This document shows, one piece after another, positions 6,671 through 12,496 of a stretch of 12,496 nucleotides of DNA (position 1 is the stretch's first letter; every line of letters begins with the position of its first letter). The position numbers were made by a program, and so were the translations under genes. Origin of the DNA: Spirochaetaceae bacterium (lineage in GTDB: Bacteria > Spirochaetota > Spirochaetia > SZUA-6 > Fen-1364); contig PMZS01000104.1 of the NCBI GenBank assembly GCA_003170115.1, forward strand, positions 1 through 12,496. Reading direction: 5' to 3'. A model generated the notes under the pieces. The model was not told the origin of the DNA, did not search any database, and saw only the letters and a program-made list of their open reading frames with translations.

Positions 6671-6891
6671 AACACCAGCCTGTGGAGCGCCCCCGATCTC
6701 ATCGCGCACCTCACCCAGTTCATACTCCCCTGGGGCGTGCGGCTCATCCACTACTACGGGTTGTACTCCTCACGGTGCAAGGCACGGTGGCAGGCGCGCT
6801 TGCGCGCCGAGAGGGTGGCCGCGGAGCGGACAGCGGGAGCCCCATGCTCTGTCCCCGGTGTGGCTCAGAGATGAAGCTCATCGCGCTCATC
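6671..6891 (+). mobile_element. IS91-family transposase C-terminal remnant (frameshifted, internally deleted)
   Basis: Frame 1 from 6671 reads SAPDLIAHLTQFILPWGVRL then IHYYGLYSSRCKARW, matching the block near the end of IS91-type (Y2 rolling-circle) transposases that reads roughly IARLTQHIPxKGxxxIRYYGxYS. The closing zinc-knuckle block, MLCPRCGSEMKLIALI (6844-6891), is in a different frame. The stretch normally lying between them (WARLIKKVYEVDPL) is missing. So there is both a frameshift and a deletion. No catalytic tyrosines or element ends are visible. It marks past mobile-element activity. Confidence 0.65.
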
Positions 6892-7116
6892 ACCACAGTA
6901 CCTTTCTGCGCGCTGCAGAGAAAGGCTTCGCGCATTCCGCGTCCCCACGAGGGCTTGCCTCTTGCACCACGGGCAGCGGCGTTTTTCAGAGGCCAGTATT
7001 TGTCAGAGACGGCTCGCCGGGGATGCTCATTGCAGCCCGACAACCGCCCCCGCCTCCGCGCTCGCCACGTCACCCGACCAGCGGTACCGCTGCCTGAAAA
7101 TCGATTGGTCTGTCAC
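6892..7116. other. Non-coding stretch between the IS91 remnant and the radical SAM gene
   Basis: About 225 bases with no supported gene. A perfect 14-base palindrome, CAGCGGTACCGCTG, lies at 7079-7092, 25 bases past the radical SAM stop on the minus strand, but no T-run follows it in either direction. Confidence 0.4.
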
Positions 7117-8391
7117 TCAAGGACAGAGCACATACCCCTGGGCCCAGAGGCAACCCCCGCATGTCGGCGGAGTGCTGCCATAGCAGTCCTCCTGGTTGCC
7201 GTCGATCCAGTCGCAGCTCTTGCAGCGCACGCAGGGCGGGAAATCGAACTTCTGCAGGCGTTGACGGAATGCAAGATAATCGGGGTCGTTCCAGATCGCC
7301 GACAGGGTTCGGTCCGCCAACGATCCGAAGAAAAACTCCCTGATCACCCGCTGCCGATCGCCGAGAAATGTGCCGTGCGTGTGGAGAAGTGGCAGGCAGG
7401 GGCTCACGCAGCCGTCCCACCTGATGCTCATGCTGCCGCTCTCCACGAAGGGACAGGTATCATCCAGTCTTGTCGATGCTCTTCCATTGGAATACCGCAG
7501 GCCGCAGTCGGCCAGGACTTCAGCGATCGAGTGGTCCCAGTCCCCGACGGAGTCCATCCGCGCGATGTCCAACCGGGAGAAAGCACCGATCGATTGGCCG
7601 AGGGTCTTCTCGTGGAGAACTTCATTTCTCATGTCCTCCGTGTGGGGCTGAAGGCCGCTGATGGAGAAGTGCGTCGCCCCGAGGCGCAGACCCAGATCAA
7701 TCACTTCCGAAAGCTCCGCTCGGTTTCTCTTCATGGCCACGAAGGCAATACCGAGAGCGGGCATTTGCGCGTCCAGCCGGTACTTGACGGACTTCAACAG
7801 TCGAAGATTTTCGACGATGCGGGCAAGGGGAGCATTTTCCCGAACGCCTTCGTAACACTTCTGCGTCGCGCCGTCCAGGGAGACCCAAAGCTCATCCAGC
7901 TCCATTTCGACGAGCCGTTCCACGGTCTGCTCGTCGAGCGCCAGCCCGTTTGTGATCATTGCCACCTTCGCGCCGGCCGCCTTCGCCTGCCGGACCATCT
8001 CGAGTGCGGCGGGATGAGAGAGCGGCTCCCCGATTCCGCCGAAAAACACCGAGGGCACGGTCAGGAAGGCTTTCAATCCTTCGAGGACTCGAGAGAATAC
8101 CTGGGAGTCCATCCGTCCCAACGGCTCGTCCCATGCATTCCGCATGCAGGTCCTGCACGCCAGCGGGCATTCATTCGTCGGCTCAATATAGACCCTGGCC
8201 AGGTGCGAGACGGGTCGATGGAGAAGGAGGCCATGGTCGATTTCCTCGATGCACAAAGGGACACCAGGCGAAACTCCATACTTTCGGGCGAGGTCGGCCG
8301 GGATCACCACGCTTCCGTCGGGTGCGGCAGTGGCGAACACGCGTTTTCGCGGGGGAACGGCGCGAGTACGGGACTTTTTTGGCGATGCCAT
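7117..8391 (-). CDS. SPASM radical SAM protein resembling tungsten-oxidoreductase maturases
   Basis: 424 residues. Residues 17-60 look like an AbrB/MazE-type swapped-hairpin domain (SVVIPADLARKYGVSPGVPL). The radical SAM motif is C75, C79, C82 within NECPLACRTCMRNAWDEPLG. GGIGEPLSHP (118-127) and SLDGA (171-175) are typical contacts. The SPASM-like tail has C313, C328, C332, C387, C390, C393, C403, C411, C414 and C423, ending TCGGCLWAQGYVLCP. That ending and the RNAWDEPLG block are, as I recall, marks of the radical SAM family linked to tungsten-containing aldehyde:ferredoxin oxidoreductases, thought to help mature that enzyme. No oxidoreductase gene is in the window, so the partner is elsewhere or lost. 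The gene stands alone, divergent from the sugar operon. The start at 8391 has no clear Shine-Dalgarno. Radical SAM/SPASM is firm, the specific family less so. Confidence 0.85.
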   Translation of the reverse strand: MASPKKSRTRAVPPRKRVFATAAPDGSVVIPADLARKYGVSPGVPLCIEEIDHGLLLHRPVSHLARVYIEPTNECPLACRTCMRNAWDEPLGRMDSQVFSRVLEGLKAFLTVPSVFFGGIGEPLSHPAALEMVRQAKAAGAKVAMITNGLALDEQTVERLVEMELDELWVSLDGATQKCYEGVRENAPLARIVENLRLLKSVKYRLDAQMPALGIAFVAMKRNRAELSEVIDLGLRLGATHFSISGLQPHTEDMRNEVLHEKTLGQSIGAFSRLDIARMDSVGDWDHSIAEVLADCGLRYSNGRASTRLDDTCPFVESGSMSIRWDGCVSPCLPLLHTHGTFLGDRQRVIREFFFGSLADRTLSAIWNDPDYLAFRQRLQKFDFPPCVRCKSCDWIDGNQEDCYGSTPPTCGGCLWAQGYVLCP

Positions 8392-8460
8392 CCGTTCATC
8401 GTAGCAGAGACGCTGGGACCTTCCAAGTTGTGATAAATAGTACTCATTTCAAGAATTTGT

Positions 8461-8489
8461 TTGACAGCTACGATGAATTGGGCTAATAT
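8461..8489 (+). promoter_or_regulatory. Near-consensus sigma70 promoter of the sugar ABC operon
   Basis: A perfect TTGACA (8461-8466), a 17-base spacer and TAATAT (8484-8489, 5 of 6) make a strong promoter. Transcription would begin near 8496, giving a leader of about 134 bases before the binding-protein start. The region is much richer in A+T than its surroundings. A promoter this strong suits a binding protein needed in excess, and suggests a repressor; none is in the window. Confidence 0.8.
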
Positions 8490-8550
8490 CAGTGGCGAAT
8501 CGAGTGATTATAGTCAATTTTTGTTGTATTTCTACCAAGGTTGATAGGTT

Positions 8551-8562
8551 GAAAGGAGGTGA
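8551..8562 (+). promoter_or_regulatory. Extended Shine-Dalgarno with no normal start codon after it
   Basis: GAAAGGAGGTGA is complementary over all 12 bases to the usual 3' end of bacterial 16S rRNA. It lies 67 bases before the binding-protein ATG, which has its own GAGGAGG (8614-8620, 9 bases before the ATG). No ATG, GTG or TTG follows at 5-12 bases. A GTG overlapping it (8559) opens a 24-codon frame that ends in a TGA overlapping the ATG at 8630. It may be a leader-peptide site, a ribosome standby site or a transcript-stabilising site. Confidence 0.5.
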
Positions 8563-8576
8563 AAAAGGAAAACATT

Positions 8577-8616
8577 CTCTCAAAGTGGTCGTCGACCATC
8601 TCAGACTTTCCAAGAG
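8577..8616 (+). promoter_or_regulatory. Possible hairpin covering the binding-protein ribosome-binding site
   Basis: Three stem segments can stack: CTCT (8577-8580) with AGAG (8613-8616), AAAGT (8582-8586) with ACTTT (8605-8609), and GGTC (8587-8590) with GACC (8594-8597) around a GTC loop. The outer stem pairs part of GAGGAGG. The stem is interrupted (internal loop, 7-base bulge), so stability is modest. Confidence 0.3.
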
Positions 8617-8629
8617 GAGGAATCTGGAA

Positions 8630-9724
8630 ATGACAAGAAGGAATCTGATAAAAAGCGGACTGGTAGTCCTGTTCTGCCTCATGTTCGCGGCAGCCGCCTT
8701 CGCGGGCGGGAACGGCGAGAAGGCGGGAGCATCGAAGGGATTCGTAGTCGGTTTGAGCAACGGACCGTTCCTGCACAGCTGGCGCATTGAGATGCTGGAA
8801 AGCTTGCAGAAGCAGTTCGACATGTACAGGGACAAGGGCTGGGCGAGCAAGCTCATCATCCAGAATGCGGGCCCTGACGTGAACACGCAGATCGCGCAGA
8901 TCAGGAACCTGATCGCGAGCAAGGTGAACCTGCTGCTCATCAATCCCAACTCTTCGACGGCCCTTGACCCGGTCATCAAGGAAGCCCAGGACGCGGGAGT
9001 GCTCGTCATCGTGTTCGACCAGCCGGTGCCCAACCCGGACGTCCTGAACATCTATATGAACCAGGAGTGGTGGCAGAGTCCGCTCACCGAGTGGCTGGTG
9101 AAGCAGCTCAACGGCAAGGGCAACATCGTGTACATCAGCGGAATCGCGGACCAGCCGGGCAATATCCTGCGCGATCAGGCCGCAATGAAGGTCCTGGCGA
9201 AGTACCCCAACATCAAGCTCCTCGCCAAGGCCAACGGGAACTGGGACCCGGCGGCCGCTCAGCAGGTCATGACCGATCTCCTGGGCTCCTTCCCCAACAT
9301 CGACGGCGTCCTGACCCAGGACGGAATGACCACCGGCATCATGCGCGCCTTCGAAGCGGCGGGCAAGAAGATACCCCCCGTCACCGGTGACACCCTGGTC
9401 GCATTCATCAAGGATTGGAAACAGAGGAAAGACGCGAGCGGGTTCAACACCGTCGGGATCGAGAACTCTCCGGGCGCGGTCGCGACGTCGCTGGGAATCG
9501 GGCTTCGCATGCTCCAGGGCAAGAAGCTGAAACCCGACCTCCTCATCGTCGATCCGAACGTCATGCCTGTGGCGAGCAAGCCTCACGTGATCTGGACGCA
9601 TCCATCCCTGCAGGTGGACAACACCAACATCGACAAGGTCTACGGCGAGTACAAGGACTGGGCGGATTCGTTCTATGTGAATATCTGGTACACCGAAGAC
9701 CAGATCGACGCGCTTTTCCAGTAA
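8630..9724 (+). CDS. Sugar ABC transporter substrate-binding protein (RbsB/periplasmic-binding family 4)
   Basis: 364 residues from the ATG at 8630, set by GAGGAGG 9 bases upstream and by the signal peptide; the frame runs on upstream without a better start. Residues 1-25 are a signal with a long hydrophobic core and an AFA cleavage site before GGNGEK. The mature protein has the two-lobe type I binding-protein layout: an opening FVVGLSNGPF, LLLINPNSSTALDPVIKEAQ then VLVIVFDQPV for the first lobe, and GNIVYISGIADQPGN, NIDGVLTQDG and the PPVTGD hinge for the second. It would bind a sugar or sugar-like ligand outside the cytoplasmic membrane and deliver it to the permeases. The ligand cannot be told. 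The N-terminal TRRNLIK is close to a twin-arginine motif, but the strongly hydrophobic core favours Sec. The single Cys16 is inside the core and is not a good lipobox. Confidence 0.9.
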   Translation: MTRRNLIKSGLVVLFCLMFAAAAFAGGNGEKAGASKGFVVGLSNGPFLHSWRIEMLESLQKQFDMYRDKGWASKLIIQNAGPDVNTQIAQIRNLIASKVNLLLINPNSSTALDPVIKEAQDAGVLVIVFDQPVPNPDVLNIYMNQEWWQSPLTEWLVKQLNGKGNIVYISGIADQPGNILRDQAAMKVLAKYPNIKLLAKANGNWDPAAAQQVMTDLLGSFPNIDGVLTQDGMTTGIMRAFEAAGKKIPPVTGDTLVAFIKDWKQRKDASGFNTVGIENSPGAVATSLGIGLRMLQGKKLKPDLLIVDPNVMPVASKPHVIWTHPSLQVDNTNIDKVYGEYKDWADSFYVNIWYTEDQIDALFQ

Positions 9725-9740
9725 GAGCAATGGCATCATG

Positions 9741-9770
9741 GGAACCGCGGCTCTGGCCGCGGTTCCTTTT
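9741..9770 (+). terminator. Intrinsic terminator/attenuator between binding-protein and ATPase genes
   Basis: An 11-base perfect stem, GGAACCGCGGC (9741-9751) with GCCGCGGTTCC (9756-9766), closes a TCTG loop and is followed by TTTT. It begins 17 bases after the binding-protein stop. Partial termination here would give more binding protein than transporter, a common arrangement in such operons. The T-run is short, so read-through is likely. Confidence 0.7.
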
Positions 9771-9793
9771 ACACAAGGAAATACACAAGGAAA
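9770..9793 (+). repeat. Tandem 12-base direct repeat before the ATPase start
   Basis: TACACAAGGAAA occurs twice in perfect tandem (9770-9781 and 9782-9793). Each copy contains AAGGA, the only Shine-Dalgarno-like sequence before the ATG at 9805. The downstream copy leaves a long spacing of 13 bases. Confidence 0.8.
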
Positions 9794-9804
9794 GCCTCGC
9801 ACGC

Positions 9805-11352
9805 ATGACAGTGCTCGAAGCGAAACACATCAGGAAATCGTTTGTCGGAGTCAGGGCCCTGAGCGATGCCAATTTTTCACTGCGAGCCGGGGAGATCTGC
9901 GGCCTGGTCGGGGCAAACGGCTCCGGGAAGACCACCTTTGCGCGGATCGTCAGCGGACTTCTCACGCCCGACGGCGGGGAGCTGCGCCTGTACGACAAGG
10001 CCGTGAACCTGCGCAGCCACCTGGATGCGGAACGCTCCCGCATGGCCATGGTGCACCAGAACCTCAGCCTCGTCCCGGAGATGACGATCTGGGAGAACAT
10101 CGCGCTGGGCCGGGAGAAGACCGGTTCCCTTGCCCTCCTGGACAATCGCGGCGCTGTCGCGCAGGCCGAGAAGGCCATGGAAACAGTCTCCGTGAAGATC
10201 TCCGTCCGCGAGCGGGTGAAAAACATTTCTCCAGATGAGAAACAACTCGTGGAGATCGGCAAGGCCCTCGCGAAGGACCCGAGGATCCTCATCCTCGATG
10301 AGCCCACGGCTTCACTCGATTTTCACCAGGTGGAGTCTCTTTTCCGGGCGGTCCGTGAATTGAAGGAGCGGGGCGTTGCAATCGTCTTCATCTCGCACCG
10401 GCTCTGGGAGGTCGCGAGGATCTGCGACCGCCTGGTGGCTTTCAGGAACGGTGAGACGGTGGGCGAGCTCGACTTCGCGGTCCAGGAGCGCAACGAGAAG
10501 CTGATCATCCCCCTCATCACGGGTCAGGAGGTCAGGGAAAAAGTCAGGAGGCGCTCGGCACAACGGGAGAAGGAAATTGCCGGCCGCGGCGAGCGCGGCT
10601 ATGCCCTCGAGCTGTGCGGGGTTTCGCTGGACGGAGCAAGACTGACGGACGTGAGCTTCAGCCTGCGCCCCGGAGAGGTCCTCGGCCTGGGCGGCCTGCA
10701 AGGGCAGGGGCAGGAGGAGATCCTCATGATCCTCGCCGGCTACCTCAAGGGCTACTCGGGGGAGATCCGGGTGGACGGAAAGCCGCTCGCTCTGCGCAAC
10801 ACGCGGCATGCCATCCGCCAGGGCATCGCGCTGATCCCCGGAGACCGGCAGAAAGAGGGGCTCTTCCTGGAGCACTCCGTGCTCTCAAATATCCTTTATC
10901 CCAAAGTCTCCATGCACCGCGGCTCATTTTTCCTGCCCCGGGGCCGATACCAGAAGCTTGCCTCGGAGGCCATTGACACCGTCTCCCTCGTGCCCCCCAA
11001 TCCCCGGGTGATCGTCTCGGAGCTTTCCGGCGGCAACCAGCAGAAGGTGGTGGTCGGGAAGTGGCTCGCCCTGAGCCCGAAGGTGCTCCTGCTGAACGAC
11101 CCGACGAAGGGCGTGGATGTGGGCACGCGGCAGAACATCTATGACATCATTTCCGGGCTCGCCGAGAAGGGAACCTCGGTCCTCCTGTACGCCAGCGACA
11201 ACGAGGAGCTGATCGACAACTGCGACCGGGTCCTCATCGTCTTCGAGGGCCGGATCGTGAAGGAGATCCGCGGGGACGACATCAACGAGGAGAGGCTCGT
11301 GGTGGCCTCCCTGAACGTCGAGCACGCTTCCCCGGACGGACGCACGCCGTGA
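9805..11352 (+). CDS. Sugar ABC transporter ATP-binding protein, tandem domains (RbsA type)
   Basis: 515 residues, normal for RbsA/MglA-type double ATPases. The ATG at 9805 is the first start giving the usual MTVLEAKHIRKSF opening. Domain 1 has Walker A GANGSGKT (36-43), Q-loop HQNL (84-87), a degenerate signature ISPDEKQ (141-147), Walker B ILILDEPT (161-168) and H198 (ISHRL). Domain 2 has a Walker A-like GLQGQGQEE (297-305) lacking the lysine, an intact signature LSGGNQQ (407-413), and an altered Walker B LLLNDPT (428-434), with Asn and Asp where Asp and Glu are usual. It powers import by coupling ATP hydrolysis to the permeases on the cytoplasmic face. Its TGA overlaps the GTG of the permease gene. 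Expression is probably reduced by the attenuator upstream. Confidence 0.92.
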   Translation: MTVLEAKHIRKSFVGVRALSDANFSLRAGEICGLVGANGSGKTTFARIVSGLLTPDGGELRLYDKAVNLRSHLDAERSRMAMVHQNLSLVPEMTIWENIALGREKTGSLALLDNRGAVAQAEKAMETVSVKISVRERVKNISPDEKQLVEIGKALAKDPRILILDEPTASLDFHQVESLFRAVRELKERGVAIVFISHRLWEVARICDRLVAFRNGETVGELDFAVQERNEKLIIPLITGQEVREKVRRRSAQREKEIAGRGERGYALELCGVSLDGARLTDVSFSLRPGEVLGLGGLQGQGQEEILMILAGYLKGYSGEIRVDGKPLALRNTRHAIRQGIALIPGDRQKEGLFLEHSVLSNILYPKVSMHRGSFFLPRGRYQKLASEAIDTVSLVPPNPRVIVSELSGGNQQKVVVGKWLALSPKVLLLNDPTKGVDVGTRQNIYDIISGLAEKGTSVLLYASDNEELIDNCDRVLIVFEGRIVKEIRGDDINEERLVVASLNVEHASPDGRTP

Positions 11353-12314
11353 AAGCACACCGCGTCGTCAGGGGCCTGCTGCAGAACTCCTCGTTTCCCA
11401 GCTTCCTCATGCTGGTTCTCCTCATCATCCTGAACGCCATCATCCAGCCGGGCTTCTTCTCGTTCCAGGTCTTTCGGATGAACTTCATGACCTTCACCCC
11501 TCTCATCCTGGTGAGCCTTGCCCAGGCAACGGTCATCCTCGTGGGAGCCGTCGATCTCTCTCTCGGAGCCGGCATTTCCCTCGTCACCGTCGTCATGGCT
11601 TCCCTCATGCAGAACTCCACGCTTTCAATGGTTCTCGTCACCGCGCTCGGGGTGGCCGCGGCTCTCTTCCTGTCTTTCTTCAACGGGTTTTTCATCGGGT
11701 ACATCGGGCCCCCGCCGCTGATCATGACGTTCGCCACCTCGACCATGTGGTTCGGCACGGCGCTCCTCATCATGCCGACCCCGGGCGGCCATATCCCGCA
11801 GGCCTACTACATGATCTACGGGAAGACCCTGGCGGGGTTCATTCCCGTTCCCGTCCTCATCCTTCTCGTGGCAGTAGCCTTCTGCCTGCTTCTGGGGCGG
11901 ATCAAGGCCTTCCGGCACCTTTACGCGGTCGGGGGGAGCGAGCGCGCCGCGCGCGCCTCGGGAATCAGCGTGACCGGCACGAAGATCTTCGCATTCCTCG
12001 TCAGCGGCGTTTTCATTGCACTTGCCGCGCTCTGCGTCGTGGGCCAGACGGCAACCGGGGACGCGCGGAGCGGCCAGGGCTTCACGCTGAACTCCGTTGC
12101 CGCGGCTGTCATCGGAGGCATTGCCTTCTCCGGAGGAAAGGGAAATTACGTGGGAGCGATCATCGGCGGCATCATCCTGGGCCTCCTCATCAACATCATC
12201 TATTTCGCGAACATCACTTCCTTCTACCAGGAGTTCATGAAGGGCATCATCATCATCGTCGCGCTCCTGTTCGGGGCGGTGCCGCGCCTGAGGCGCGAGC
12301 TTTCCCACCACTAG
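11349..12314 (+). CDS. Sugar ABC transporter permease (RbsC type), first of two
   Basis: 321 residues, almost wholly hydrophobic membrane segments, the normal size for the RbsC/BPD_transp_2 family. The GTG start at 11349 overlaps the ATPase stop (GTGA), implying coupled translation. Family motifs are GAVDLSLGAG (66-75, usually GGIDLSVG), PPPLIMTFAT (121-130), and AVGGSERAARASGI (193-206), the cytoplasmic coupling segment that meets the ATPase. GGIAFSGGKGNYVGAIIGG near the end is the usual glycine-rich last loop. It forms half of the membrane channel; the other half is probably the second permease just downstream. Confidence 0.9.
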   Translation: MKAHRVVRGLLQNSSFPSFLMLVLLIILNAIIQPGFFSFQVFRMNFMTFTPLILVSLAQATVILVGAVDLSLGAGISLVTVVMASLMQNSTLSMVLVTALGVAAALFLSFFNGFFIGYIGPPPLIMTFATSTMWFGTALLIMPTPGGHIPQAYYMIYGKTLAGFIPVPVLILLVAVAFCLLLGRIKAFRHLYAVGGSERAARASGISVTGTKIFAFLVSGVFIALAALCVVGQTATGDARSGQGFTLNSVAAAVIGGIAFSGGKGNYVGAIIGGIILGLLINIIYFANITSFYQEFMKGIIIIVALLFGAVPRLRRELSHH

Positions 12315-12326
12315 AGGCATCGTCGC

Positions 12327-12496
12327 ATGAGCAACAATGTGCGGCCGCGTCTGATGTCAACCTCGATCCGATCCCTCGCTTCCAACCAGCTCACCATTGC
12401 GGTCGCTTCCATTATCGCGCTCTTCATCTTTGGAGAGATCATCGCTCCCGGGTTCCTCAGCTTCGGCCACCTGATGAGCGTCCTGCGCCTGTCGGT
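12327..12496 (+). CDS. Second sugar ABC transporter permease (partial, 5' end)
   Basis: An ATG at 12327, 12 bases after the previous stop and preceded by AGAGG, opens a frame that runs off the window. The 56 codons seen give MSNNVRPRLM, a short polar start, then a first membrane helix (LTIAVASIIALFIFGEIIAP) and GFLSFGHLMSVLRLS. That matches the start of RbsC-type permeases (compare IIQPGFFSFQVFRMN in the first). The transporter therefore seems to use two different permeases, as in Lsr- and Ytf-type systems, rather than a homodimer. Confidence 0.8.
   Translation, partial: MSNNVRPRLMSTSIRSLASNQLTIAVASIIALFIFGEIIAPGFLSFGHLMSVLRLS

Noticed and set aside
7079..7092. Palindrome CAGCGGTACCGCTG as a terminator or operator
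   Set aside because: There is no T-run on either side, the hairpin would have only a 5-base stem, and a single palindrome of this size in GC-rich DNA is weak evidence.
6682..8433. Plus-strand open frame of 583 codons
   Set aside because: It is mostly antisense to the radical SAM gene at 7117-8391, which has clear motifs; only its first part overlaps the IS91 zinc-knuckle block.
8392..8460. Minus-strand promoter for the second radical SAM gene
   Set aside because: TTGAAA and TATTTAT-like boxes exist but not at usable spacing; the region may contain a promoter I cannot define.
8489..9802. Minus-strand open frame of 437 codons
   Set aside because: It mirrors the sugar-binding protein, whose family, signal peptide, promoter and ribosome-binding site are clear.
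1..12496. CRISPR arrays, tRNA or rRNA genes
   Set aside because: No regularly spaced repeats, cloverleaf patterns or rRNA-like sequence were seen.

Overview
The window is GC-rich bacterial DNA, tightly packed except for one decayed stretch. It most likely comes from an anaerobe with a two-membrane or otherwise Tat-competent envelope. The best lineage clue is the sugar-binding protein at 8630-9724. Its mature N-terminus follows an AFA/GGNGEK cleavage site of the kind common in Spirochaetota ABC binding proteins, so I lean towards an uncultured, GC-rich spirochaete with moderate confidence. Several [4Fe-4S] ferredoxin domains and two radical SAM enzymes fit anaerobic life.

Region 1 (1-5741) is a redox and export neighbourhood. 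A minus-strand operon encodes a Tat-targeted small protein with a PqqD-like fold (1450-1911), a SPASM radical SAM enzyme overlapping it by ATGA (83-1453), and the first 26 codons of a third gene (1-78). Divergently, a plus-strand pair encodes a Tat-targeted DUF362 protein (2275-3168) and a NapH-NapG-like polyferredoxin fusion with an internal twin-arginine motif (3183-4718). Facing these is a minimal Tat translocase, tatA-tatC (minus strand, 5741 to 4646). Its TatA carries a C-terminal zinc ribbon, and it has a good sigma70 promoter. Three neighbours carry RREFL-type motifs next to the translocase, so the parts probably work together. I read it as assembly or export of a radical-SAM-modified or metal-cofactor protein with an electron-transfer chain. 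The whole looks like an undescribed combination; its substrate is not visible here.

Region 2 (about 5795-7116) holds no intact gene. It is a mosaic of dead pieces: a HEAT-repeat scrap, the C-terminal helix-turn-helix part of a serine-recombinase-type protein, and a frameshifted, internally deleted C-terminus of an IS91-family transposase.

Region 3 (7117-8391, minus strand) is a second SPASM radical SAM enzyme with an AbrB-like N-terminus. It resembles the maturases of tungsten-containing aldehyde:ferredoxin oxidoreductases, but no such oxidoreductase is in the window.

Region 4 (8461-12496, plus strand) is a CUT2/ribose-type sugar ABC transporter operon: a near-consensus promoter, a leader with an unusually perfect Shine-Dalgarno sequence that has no start codon at normal spacing, the binding protein, an intergenic terminator/attenuator, the double ATPase, one complete permease and the start of a second. 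The transported sugar cannot be told from the sequence.
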